This document shows, one piece after another, positions 23,001-32,873 of a stretch of 64,000 nt of DNA. Under the pieces are notes generated by a model, which was not told the DNA's origin, did no database searches, and was given only the letters and a program-made list of their open reading frames with translations. The translations under genes and the position numbers were made by a program. The stretch spans positions 2,118,936 through 2,182,935 of the forward strand of contig JABAKD010000020.1 in assembly GCA_012845835.1 (NCBI GenBank). The letters are read 5' to 3'. Numbering within the stretch: the stretch's first letter is position 1; every line of letters begins with the position of its first letter. The stretch is from Undaria pinnatifida (taxonomy: Eukaryota > Sar > Phaeophyceae > Laminariales > Alariaceae).

Positions 23001-23528
23001 TTGTGTGGATTGGCGATGCTCTCCCAAGGCGTGATTGAGGAGGCCAAGCACATGGGTGATAAGCTTAGCATGGGCAGACCCAGGCTACGGTAGGGGGGTC
23101 CCCTTTTGGGCCTTTTATTTCAGTGGCTAGGGGTCACTCGCGCGAGTAACCCCTTTGTTCCTATGCAATCTTACGTTTTCTTTATGTTTTACATTGACGA
23201 AATCAATCCGCAATGCAAAGGTGATCTAAGCTGCGGCAAACCAAGTTCCTAAACCATCTTCAACCGTAGGGTACAGAGCTACTCGTGCGAGTGGCTCAAA
23301 CACACCACTGAAAATGGGGGTACCCCCCCTACCGTAGCCTTGGTCGGCAGTAGCCACCCTCTGCTGCACTTTGACAACAGTGGCGAAGCGTTGTTGGAGG
23401 TCCTCAAGGGGGACATCATCGAACGGTCCTGCAATTCCCAATATGTTTTGGTCCCAGGGATAGCAGAGGCCATCCCGGCGCTCTTTCTCGTCATCGTCAA
23501 GTTTTCCCCCGAGTCCCGCTGCCGTCAC
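20086..23528 (-). pseudogene. Decayed non-LTR retrotransposon ORF: reverse transcriptase plus restriction-like endonuclease
   Basis: One minus-strand frame covers 22962 to 20086, broken by TAA (22347-22345) and TGA (22251-22249). A 1-nt shift near 22925 and a MITE (23077-23345) separate it from its upstream part (23528 on). Reverse transcriptase motifs: RPVCVGMTWRRLI, TDCSNAF, SSGVQQGNAMRPALF and FAYLDYVI. The last has Tyr where the second catalytic Asp of YxDD should be. The C-terminus has CPCCGEAEVNTRHARWCH (a CCHC knuckle) and then RMDIVI...LLDVT, a PD-(D/E)xK pattern. That order, reverse transcriptase, knuckle, nuclease, is that of R2-type elements. Such elements nick DNA and copy their RNA at the nick. 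This copy cannot be active. Confidence 0.9.
23077..23345 (+). mobile_element. MITE copy C with GGCA target duplication
   Basis: 269 bp with the family ends GACCCAGGCTACGG and CCGTAGCCTTGGTC. GGCA at 23073-23076 is repeated at 23346-23349. It lies in the coding frame of the retrotransposon; the minus-strand frame on one side continues in phase on the other if the MITE and one duplication are skipped. Confidence 0.95.
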
Positions 23529-24679
23529 GCGTAGTCCAGGGTCAGCCTAAACTGCCGCTTCTATTGCTTCCCGTCTTCCATGGCGGACTCTGCACCCCCT
23601 TGCTCCGCAGAGAAACGATGCCTGCGCCCCGCCTCGTCTGACCTCATTCACCACGCACCGCGAATGCATTGCATGTTGACGTCCACGGGGCACCCCCACC
23701 ACTCGGTGTCCCCGAGCAATTGTTGCTCACAGCCCCCACAGCTCGTACTGCTGTGGTAGTCTGCAATGAAAGCGCGAAGTTGCGTGACACTCCCTGGTGC
23801 TGACCCTCCTCCCTTTCCGTCCCCGCCTTCCCTCTCTCCACCACCAACCCTTCCTTCGGCAGGATCTGAGGGAACCACGCCGCTTCCATGTCAAGGGATT
23901 CGCCCCCGGTTTGTGGTGGCTCCTCTCCCAGTTCTCGTCGCTCGTGTTCCTCTTCCGGATCCGCGCGGTCGACCTCGCGTGCCTCTTGTGCTTCTCCCAC
24001 CCTCTACTGCACCAGTGGACGTAGACGCAGTCGCTCTCGATGTTGCTGGGGTGACGCTGGGCTGTGTTGGGGGCGCGTGCGAGTGTCCCGGCGCCGTCGC
24101 CTCCCTGTTTTCGGCAGTTCGGGAGTTTTCCGTGGCAACAGATACAGCACCTCCTGGCTCCGTCTGCTCCCTCCCCCCGGGGTCACCTTCTGACGCTAGA
24201 GTTGCTCCTTCCGGTGGTGTCACGCCCGCTGCTGAAGGGTCGCTCTCCCGTGCCGGGCCCGTTCCTTCCGCCGTGCCCCTCAACGCCGCTGGGGTGGCGC
24301 TGGGCTGACTCAGAGGGGGGGGCAAGGGCCCCGCCACCGTGACATCTCCTTGTTCGGCCATGAGGGTGTTATCCACGGCTACATAAGCGGCGCCTCCTGG
24401 CTCCGCCTGCCCCCTTACCCTCGAGACACCTTCAGACGCCGGGGCTGCTCCTTCCGGTTGTGTTATTCCCGCTGCTAGCGAGTCACTCTCCAGCGCCGGG
24501 TCTGTTCCTTCCGGTCTTAACCCCGCTGCCGTCGGGGAGGGAAGTACCTCGTTCCCCGCCTCAAACCCGTTTTGGAGCCCGAGGGTCTACGTTGCCATCG
24601 GGAACGGAGGAAGCGCCTCCCCCTCTTCTAACGCATTTCGGACCCGGAGGGTCCATCTCGTTAGGCGGTCCTCCCACGT
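23529..24679 (-). pseudogene. N-terminal part of the retrotransposon ORF, decayed
   Basis: Overlapping minus-strand frames (24376-23891, 24000-23644, 23878-23648) read as fragments: a Pro/Ala/Thr-rich linker, an Arg/Gly-rich basic stretch (RGTRGRPRGSGRGTRATR) suited to nucleic-acid binding, and a Cys-rich patch with SCGGCEQQ and WWGCP. They change frame several times, as expected of a decayed copy. Placement in the same element as the reverse transcriptase is inferred from strand and order. Confidence 0.5.
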
Positions 24680-26154
24680 TCAGTCGAGGCCCGCCAAGAC
24701 CTCTTGGACATGAGGTAAGATGTAGATCCTTCGATATGGGAGTTGGAGTAGAGTATCCTGCGGGCGGATGCCGTACGTGGTGAAGATCTCACGGTAGTGA
24801 CCGGCTGCCGCTCTCCATTCTCTCGGTCGGGGGAAGCCAAGGTAGGCGCCTTGAGGCAGGCCAAGAGCATCGCCGAACAGGGAGCACAACAGGAACGAGA
24901 AGGTTGGGCTACTCCCATGAGTCCTCACCATCTCCTCAAAAGTATCGTGGGAACCAGCCGTGACGTAACTAGCTGGGTCCCACCGGGGGCCGTCCTCCTC
25001 CAAGAAATCGGCAAACTGCAGGGCTCCCGATACTGTCGGCCACTTTCCCCCCGAGCGTCGCCTTGAACGATCCTCAGCCAGCTCAGCCCGATGAAGAGAC
25101 TGATTCCTTGCCGGCCATTCCGAGTGACACGCGACGCATGGTTGTGGGTCTGCATGCCTACTCGCGAGGCGTTCCGCACGGTCTAGCATGCAGCGGGCAT
25201 GTACTTGCTCTCCGTGCGGACACGGAATAAGTGCCCATAAAGGGTCTACCGCCGAATCCCCAGTAGGCTCCTCGAGTGCCCGCCCGCAGTAGGCGCAGGG
25301 AGGTGCACCCCTGCTTCCCGCGGCATGATGCCTCTCTGCTGCACTCCTAGCAGCGCCTCCTTGTTCAGTTAGTCCCGTGTGTGAAGGGTCGTTCTCCAGC
25401 GTCCGGTCCGTTCTCTCCGGTGTCGCTGCCATCGCTGTTGAGAAGGACGGAAGCGCATCACCCGATTCCAACGCGCTTCGGACCCCGAGGGTCCACCTCG
25501 CTCTTCGCATTCGGCGTCGAGGCCTACTAGATATTGTTGAACGTGAGGTGCGATGTAGATTCTTTGATTTTGGAGTCGGAGTAAGATATCCTGCGGTTGG
25601 ATGGCGCACGCAGCGAACAGCGTACGGTATCGGCCTGCCGCCATTTCCCATTCCCTCGGTCGGGGAAAATTGAGGTATGCCCCTTGAGGCAGGTCCAGCG
25701 CATCGCAAAATAGGGAACATAGCAAGAACGAGGAGGTTGAGCTCCTTCCGTGTGCATGGAACATGAGCTCAAACGTACCGTAAATGCCGGTTGTCACGTA
25801 GCTGGCTGACCCCAGTCCGGAGATGTGCCACTGAACGCGGGCGACGAACTGCAGGGTATCTCTCACCGCCCCCCACCTTCCCTCATGTCCGTCCATGGAC
25901 ATCCCTCTAGCCAGCTCCGCCGGGTGGGGAAGTCGGCTTCCTCCCGGCCACGCCGAGCGATACGCGACGCAGGGCCTAGGATCTGCATGTCCTCTTGTGA
26001 GATTTTTCGCGCGGTCCAGCATGCAGCTGGTGTGCACAAAGCCTCCATGGGCGCACGGAACGGGTACTCGAGCGTCGTCTTCCCCTGACTCCCCACTAGA
26101 GTTATCGAGAGGCCAACCGCAGTACGTGCACCGAAATTCCTCGGACTCCTCCAA
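24680..26154 (-). CDS. Tandemly duplicated zinc-finger (RING-like) open frames of the retroelement
   Basis: Two related units lie head to tail: 26154-25369 (261 aa) and a frame reading to 24680 (346 aa). Each has CxYCG, then PC.HG..VH..CMLDRA..L, HADP.PCVA, and later FSFLLCSLF.DAL.LPQGAY, FPRPREW and RIYI.PHVQ. The Cys/His order fits a RING or treble-clef zinc site. In the 261 aa unit the last pair is CVAY, with Tyr for the Cys of CVAC, so it has lost a ligand. The long overlap of the two frames reflects a duplication of about 0.9 kb. Neither resembles a host protein I know. Strand and position suggest an ORF1-type protein of the retroelement; a captured or separate gene is possible. Confidence 0.5.
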
Positions 26155-26522
26155 TCCCCTTTCAACGTCTTGACCACCTTCACCTGTGACTCGCGGCCTC
26201 CTCTACACCCGAGGTCGGTGATCGCCACAATATATCTAACTGTCGTTGTTGGTGAGCGCCATCCGGGGTAGTGCAATCGTATCTCATGTGGATTCTGGGC
26301 ACTATTGCCGTGAGTCGGAACGTTCTCCGACGTGACACCCTGTCCCGTCTCGGATAGGTACCCCAAATCGGTCGTTCCCCCTGCCGTCTGCTCCTGCTGC
26401 GCTTTCTACGGCACACCTCCTGTGGACGAGCCAGCCATCAAAGCGAACCTCTGGTCATCCTTCAAGTGCCTGCCACAGACCCCACACGGCGCTCGCACTT
26501 GTTGCTGGGGGATCGCGCCCCG

Positions 26523-28188
26523 TCATTCTCCGTGGTGGTCCTCCTCATCTAGATATGTGAGATTCCGCGATAAGTCCACCATTTCCGGCGTAATGTGCGC
26601 TCTTCTCCGGAGGCGCTGTTCAGCTGCGGTTACCTTGGCTCTGATCTCTTGTTCTTCCGTCGTGTTCACCGACCTGCCAAGGGCCCGAATCTGTTGGAGG
26701 AAGGGGCGTAGATCGACCTCTTGATGCTCCTCGTGCAGAGTCGGGTTCGGGCACGTAGCTAGGTCTACCCCTCCGAAAGTCCTAGCTCGGGGGACTGCAT
26801 CCTCGCAGAAGCCTAAAGCACAACAGCGATGTACGTCGCACGAGCAGGACACTTGTACGCAATGAGTCTCCATAACCAGACCATGGCAAACGCTGCATAT
26901 TGCTCGCCGCCTCCTGCCTCCTCTTACGGCCCTTGTTGTTAGCCTTGATTGCCCTTGTTGGCATCTCTCGCCATGCGACCGTCAACACCTCCACCATGAC
27001 CTCATTGATGTGCTGACGGAGCGCCATCCCGTCGGCCTCGTTGACTGTTACGATCGCCCGACATGCCGGACACCGTAGATCGGCCTCCGTTCTGACTCGC
27101 AGTGCGGTGTAAGACGGAAGGTGCAGTCGATGGGAGCAGCTCTCTAAATATACCAAAGGAGAGGCCAATGCCTCATAGCATACACAGCAGTCTTCCGAGG
27201 GTTCCTCCCAGAGCTGGTTTTCTGTAGGCGTCGGCGATGGTGTCCGTGGCGGAGACGGAGGCAGTTCGGGCGTCGGTACGGGTGCCGGACCCCTTCCCCC
27301 CGCCGTCCGTGTAGGTGTCGACCAAGGCTACGGTAGGGGGGGTACCCCCATTTTCACTGGTGTGTTAGAGCCAGTCGCACGAGTGACTCTGTACCTCACG
27401 GATGAAAATGGTTTAGGCACTTGTTTTGAAGCAGCCTAGATTACCTTTGCATTGCGGATTGATTTCGTCAATATAAAACATGAAGAAAACGTAAGATTAC
27501 ACAATATCAAAGGAGTTACTCGCGCGAGTGACCCCTAGTCACTGAAATTCAAGGCCAAAAAAGGGACCCCCTTACCGTAGCCTGGGTCTGTCGTCCGTGA
27601 CGGCCTTGGCGATGCTGCCTCTGCCGTCCTGACCACTGTCTGCGATGGCGTTTCGAGCGCAGGGACCACACTCGGTGTCAAGATAGGTGTCGCCGTCGAG
27701 GGATGGCCAGTTGTGGGCAGCTGCGGCCGCGGCGGCAGTGACGGTGACGGACTTGGCGATGACGTTGTGGGTGACGTGGCGGATGAAGAGGTAGCTGACG
27801 GCAGTTGCAGTGTCGTCGGAGGGGTCGAGGCGATCACCGATATCGCTAGGGAGGGCTGTATCGACGATTGAGACTGCCCCCTTGATGCAGGCCGTGGTGA
27901 GCGTGACTCGAAGATTGGTGCCTGTGCAGGCCTTGATGTCTGTGGTGGTGTCTCTCCTACTAGCGGTTCACCTTCTATGACGGGTGTGCTTAAGCCCCCA
28001 AGTGAAAACGGTGGATCTCCCGTTAGCGGCGCACCTTTTATGACGGGTGTGCTCGAATCCCCAAGTGTAAGGGGTGCAGTTAGGGGTGGTACCAATTCCG
28101 TTGTCGGCGGCTGTGATGCGCCAGGCGTGTCCGGAGATTGTTCCGGCAACGACTGTGCTGGTTGGGAATGTGTTGCCGACGACTCCAT
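26523..28188 (-). pseudogene. RING-type frame with Pro-rich N-terminus, split by MITE D
   Basis: From 28188 a Pro/Ser/Thr-rich segment runs to the MITE. Beyond it the same frame resumes and gives CCVCYEALASPLVYLESCSH, then RCPACRA, a RING pattern in which the sixth ligand is Ser (HLPSY where HLPCY is expected). Near 26880 the frame shifts into a second Cys/His cluster (CSCDVHRCCALGFCED) that ends at 26523. Skipping the MITE plus one TGTC copy keeps the frame open. RING domains usually act in ubiquitin transfer or protein binding; here the role is unknown. Confidence 0.55.
27320..27588 (-). mobile_element. MITE copy D with TGTC target duplication
   Basis: 269 bp, GACCAAGGCTACGG to CCGTAGCCTGGGTC, flanked by TGTC at 27316-27319 and 27589-27592. 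It interrupts the Pro-rich/RING frame. Confidence 0.95.
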
Positions 28189-28438
28189 CCGTGCTATTGT
28201 TGGCTAGTGAGGCGACACTCCGCGGAATTGCCCAGTGAAAAGCTGCCTCCCCCTTCCCCCGTCCAATGATCGCGCGCTGATGGTAGCAGATGAACGGGTG
28301 CGCGCCCTCGTCCTGGAGGAGATGAGGCCCTCCGCAGGCGTACTGTTCGTGGCTCGTCGCCTTTCACCTGCGGCCGTTCCCGGAGATGTGGACGATTTTA
28401 GTCGCGGCGTTGCCCCGTCGGAACCTCTTTCCGGTGCG

Positions 28439-30842
28439 TTACCACTGTTGGGTTGGCGGTGACCTCTGGGCGTAGGCTCCCCAGCCCCCTCCCTCCCGGG
28501 AGAAAGTACTTATTGCGTATCGAGCATCTTGACACCTGTGACTTGAGTCCCGAGAGCCCGGTGTCGTGCCCGGTGGCATGGGAAGAGGATTGCTTGCTCT
28601 CTTACTAGTCCTCGTAGATGTTCCCGCCCTTAAAAGACCCCCCCGAACAAAGCTGTTCGCCCCACGACCTGCATCCTGGAAACAGAAACTCGAGTCACGA
28701 AACCTTAGTGCCGTGTCCGATGGCATACTATGGACACCGTCGCTGGAAGGGAAAGCCTGATAACCCTGCTGGGTCCTCTCAGGTGTGGACCCGCATAGAA
28801 TCCTCGGCTCGGCGGAGCTTCCGGCTGCACGACGGGCATTTTGAGGTGCGGGAACTGCTTCATTCATTAATGTTTACAGAGCGGAGTGGGAGGGTCCATT
28901 GCTCGTCCTCCCGTTCTCCGTGGGCGCTTCCTCGCCTCCTCGACCTCTCCTGACACGGGAAGGGATCGAACCCCTCCTCCTACCCAAACCAACGTCTCCG
29001 GTGACACAAGTATGACGACGACGCCGTGTCCTACGTTGCGAAATATGGATGTACCCACCTTCAACCTCCATTGCCGAAGGGCGCCGTCTCCGTGTAGTCC
29101 CTCTCCATGCACGTTGACAAGTTCTAGGAAGGAAATGTCTCCCACCAAGCCCATTTACCACTTGGGGGCCTGATACGAACTGCGCACCGGCCACCCTCGT
29201 CTCTGATCTGTTGCTCCACGCTCGGGCATTGGCTATAATCTCGGAAAGGGTAGACACATTCTTGGATGGGCGCGGGCTACGGCCTTGGACGGCTGGATTG
29301 TTTCTGCGAGGCACCAAGGCCCTCTGGTTCTGTGTTGTTTCGGTAAAAGTAAACCGAAGCCGCTGGTGCGGGCGCACCGGTGTTCCTGCGGGAGGGGAGA
29401 TGAACCGCTGCCGGCTCACTAAGATTCCTGGTACGAGCGAAGCCAAAGTGATTATGATATTATCTCCACAGGGCGATGGCGAGCGGTGCCTCGGCCGCGT
29501 TGTCGGTCGTGGCAAGGGCCGATCACATGATGCTGCCCTATCCCTCCGAGTCCCAATGATGCGGGGCGATGGGGGAGCGTTCCCACCCGTCGTTGGCAGC
29601 GACCGACGCGACGTCAATTGGTTGGGCCCGCTTGATGCGACACCTGCGCCTTGTGTCGCTGCATTCATAGTCTCGCGTTCCACCAGCGGCGGGACCTGCA
29701 ATGGACACCTTCCTACTGTCGCGGACGCCCGATCCCTCTCTTGCTGCGCTCCACTCGACGCTTGATGCTGCAACCCCCCTATCGTCCTCGCGTGCATCCA
29801 TGCCGGGGTATTCGTCCACCTCCCACGCCCCACTGGCCGTGGCACCATCGCTCGGTCCACCGCAGCTGGCGATGGAGAACGGCGCCTCTGCCGCAACGTC
29901 GGTCGAGGCGAGGGTCGATCGCCTGATGCTGCCCTATTCTGCGGAGCCCCGTTGGTGTGGGGAGACGGGGGAACGTTCCTATCACTCGTCGCCATCGGTC
30001 GGCACGACGAGGGCTGCTGAACCCCTCCTGGTGTAACACCTGGTACTCATGTCTCTGTGTTAGCCCTTGCCCCGGAGAGTCGTCCGTTTCGCGCTCCATC
30101 TCCAGCCGTTCCTCCGTGATACATCTCCCTTCTTCCGTAGGCGTCTGGTTCCCCTCCTGTTGAGCCCCACTCGGCGTTTGATGCCGGAGGACTCCTCCTG
30201 CAAGGGCCAACCCCCCTGTCCGGGCTCGTGTCCATGCCGGGGCCGTCGTCTGCTGTACGTCCCCTACCGGCAGTGGCACTATCGCCGGTAATGCACTTGT
30301 CGACGCACCCGCTGTACAATCTGTGGCCCCTGCTATGTTTTTTCTTCCTTGCTGCCCGAGACAACCGGTTTCCGACTCCTCCCCATTTGCTCTCTGTTGT
30401 TGTAACCCTCCCGGTTCGGGGATTGTTCCCATGACCCTAGACTGCATCCATGCCGGGAGGGTCCTCCCCCGTCCTCACCTAGCTGGCAATGGCCATAGTG
30501 ATTGGGCTGTTGCCGTAACTGCTGGTTGTGCTACAGTTTCTATGGTGCGGTTAGCCGGTCTCTGTTGGGTCCGGGTATCCGCCAGCGTCGCCATAGGGGG
30601 GGAAATAGCCCTGTACTCCGCCTAGCCTGTGTGATCGTTTTGCTAGCCACGATGGTAAGGTTCTCCATCGCCTTCGCCGTGCTGACAGTAGTAGTTTGCC
30701 TTCGCCGTGCTGACAGTAGTTCCCCCGACGGACCCCGTACGTTGGGCGGTAACGCAGCGTTTTCCTCCCGCTCTTGAAGGCCTATTCTCCTTTGAGCTCC
30801 CGTAGCCGTGCTTGCAGACACTCTTACATTATCTGGACGCAT
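28439..30842 (-). pseudogene. Repeat-rich disordered frames upstream of the retroelement
   Basis: Overlapping minus-strand frames (30842-30540, 30447-29779, 29995-28874, 28867-28439) share a recurring segment: a GGLQ..A.SGAQQE block, PPSP..., RAAS.DRP.PRP and R.RRSPSP. These units repeat at roughly 0.4-0.5 kb, so this is a diverged tandem array coding for Arg/Ser/Pro-rich disordered protein. No folded domain is visible. It ends against TIR-family sequence at about 30.9 kb. It could be the 5' part of the retroelement or an unrelated repeat. Confidence 0.4.
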
Positions 30843-30899
30843 AGGTACTGGTGTGCCTTCCTCCTCCCCTCGAATAGTTTGTCGTTAATATACAGTTGC

Positions 30900-31860
30900 A
30901 CGAGTACTGGTGTGCTTTCCCCTCTAATACACTAATATACAGTAGTTGCACAAATTTTGCGGAAGGTCGTTCGCGCGTGTTATATGTTTGACCCTCATGA
31001 ACGATGTTGTTGTTGTTGTTGTTGTTGTTGTCCCACATTAACTCTTGTCAAACATTTAGAGTCCGTGGTCACACAAAGGTGCTGGAGCCCTAGGAAGATC
31101 CGAAAAACCAAATGAAATCAAAATTCGTCCGGGAAATACTACGCTTTCCTGCCTAGAAACGCACAATACGAAGAAGGCGCACAAGTGAAATGATCCAATG
31201 TGCAAACTGAACTTACATGGCCGCGGGTATCCACTCAACTACGGCATAGAGTTCCCCCGTTCCCACAACCAACCAACTCGCGGCTACAAACTACAGCGGT
31301 TGGGCTGCCTGCACCGTACGAACCGCACGGTAATCGTGAGCACAGACGAACGCACCAGCAGTCTAGAGTGCTGTCAGAGTGACGCCCGCTGCATGCAGTG
31401 AAATAAGGGCAATCGAACCAAAAACCACCATACAAATATCAATGATCGCCCCGTCTTTCCAAGTTATCTGACAGGTTGCATTGTTGTTGTTGTTGTTGTT
31501 CACACATTTACTCGCATCAATATCAAGTCCGTGGTCACAGGACAGGCTCCAGTCACTCTGGAGCTAAGGAATACCCCAGGGAAAAAACACAAACCAAAGG
31601 TGGTACACGCATATATCACAGCAGACGCAATTCATACCTCCACCAGAAACATATAAAAGTGAAACCGGGAGTCAGCCTACGATGTGCCAGGTCCATACTG
31701 GTTCATACGTTTCACTACTCGCGCCTGGAAGAACCAACTATACCGCTTGCCACCCAAGAAGGCATATAGGTCGGTGACTCCCCTGGTTGTTGTCAGGATC
31801 AACAGGACCATTTTCCATAATAATATATTATAATCATTCTGATAATTGTATAAAAATTAA
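30900..31860 (+). repeat. TIR-family terminus with a composite insert
   Basis: The inner block GGAAGGTCGTTCGCGCGTGTT and CCTCATGAACGAT (30960-31003) is cut from its continuation ATAGGTCGGTGACTCCCC (31766 on). Between them lie two TTG-headed repeats (from 31004 and 31480) and unrecognised sequence. The uninterrupted order is seen at 19498-19570. Confidence 0.6.
31480..31595 (-). mobile_element. Short CAA-tailed repeat, copy 2
   Basis: On the minus strand this starts near GTATTCCTTAGCTCCAGAGT and ends in a CAA trinucleotide tail. The same unit is at 32243-32345 and a diverged one at 31004-31110. A short unit with a simple-sequence tail suggests a SINE-like retroposon. Confidence 0.6.
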
Positions 31861-31864
31861 AAAA

Positions 31865-32235
31865 CGTCAGATGTGAGTACAACCGATTGGATGATTGAAC
31901 CTCAACCTTGCAAGCTGCGTGGTACATCTATGTTTCACTAATATACAGGCAGTAGTTAATTTTATAAAAATTGAAAAAAGTCAGATGTGAGTACAACCGA
32001 TCGAATGATTGAAACTCAACTTTGCAAGCTGCGTGATACATCTGTTTCACTAATATACAGTAGTTGCACAAATTTTACAGTTTTACGGAAGGTCGTTCGC
32101 GCGTGTTATTAGACTAGATTATAAAAATTATAATACACTCTAGCTATGAGATCGAATATTTTGTCGAAACTCATCTTTGCAAGCTGTGTGTGATACTCCG
32201 ATCGCGCGTATTACATTATGTGCTTGGTCCTCATG
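31865..32235 (+). repeat. Three TIR-family end motifs
   Basis: Copies at 31865-31925, 31978-32040 and 32143-32200. The third is of the ACACTC.AGCT.TGAGATCG subtype that also ends the 7.3-8.8 kb element; the other two are of the GTCAGATGTGAGTACAACCG subtype. Confidence 0.75.
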
Positions 32236-32242
32236 AAAGATA

Positions 32243-32345
32243 GTTGTTGTTGTTCTCACATTAACTCGAATAGTCAAGTCCGTGGTCACAGGACAGGTTC
32301 CAGTCACTCTAGAGCTGAGGAATACCCCAGGGAACAAACACACAA
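32243..32345 (-). mobile_element. Short CAA-tailed repeat, copy 3
   Basis: Minus-strand unit of about 100 bp with tail CAACAACAACTA. It interrupts the TIR-family order CATGAAAGATA / ATAGGTCGGTGACTC, with ATA present on both sides as a possible short duplication. Confidence 0.6.
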
Positions 32346-32873
32346 ATAGGTCGGTGACTCGTAAAATTTTGGTCGGTAAATAATCGACCTAGTCGAAAAC
32401 AAAGTCGGCACAACTTGTGCCGTTTCAGACCGAATACCACAACTAGACCAAGAACCTAGACTGTATAGCAGTAACGCCATGGAACTAAGTTGACAAGTTA
32501 ACGATTGACAGCAGCTCAACGTTCCCTACTCACAGCAGTAACTCACAGCGGTCTTACTATCCGTGCCCACCACTCATCATACCTATTCTCTAATATCAGG
32601 CGTCGTAGCCGGTACACCGTGCAGACGAAAAACCAATCACTGCCTCGCACTACGACACGTGTGTGGCGATGTGGTAAATCCATGCCATATGCGCATGATC
32701 GAAAACCTGGTGTCGTGCACATGTGCACATGAGGCGCACTACACGCCGTGAGGTTTGTCGTCCGTGCCTCGTGTACGCAATGCGCTCCGAAACAGCATTT
32801 CGGGTCGTCGCACCGTCGATGCGCTGGGCGTGAAAGTATCGACCCCGCAACCAGCCAGAGTCGCTGCTCATAA

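Noticed and set aside
31004-31500. CRISPR-like or regularly spaced array (TTG repeats)
   Set aside because: The units are trinucleotide tails of short retroposon-like repeats, not spaced direct repeats with unique spacers, and the genome is eukaryotic.
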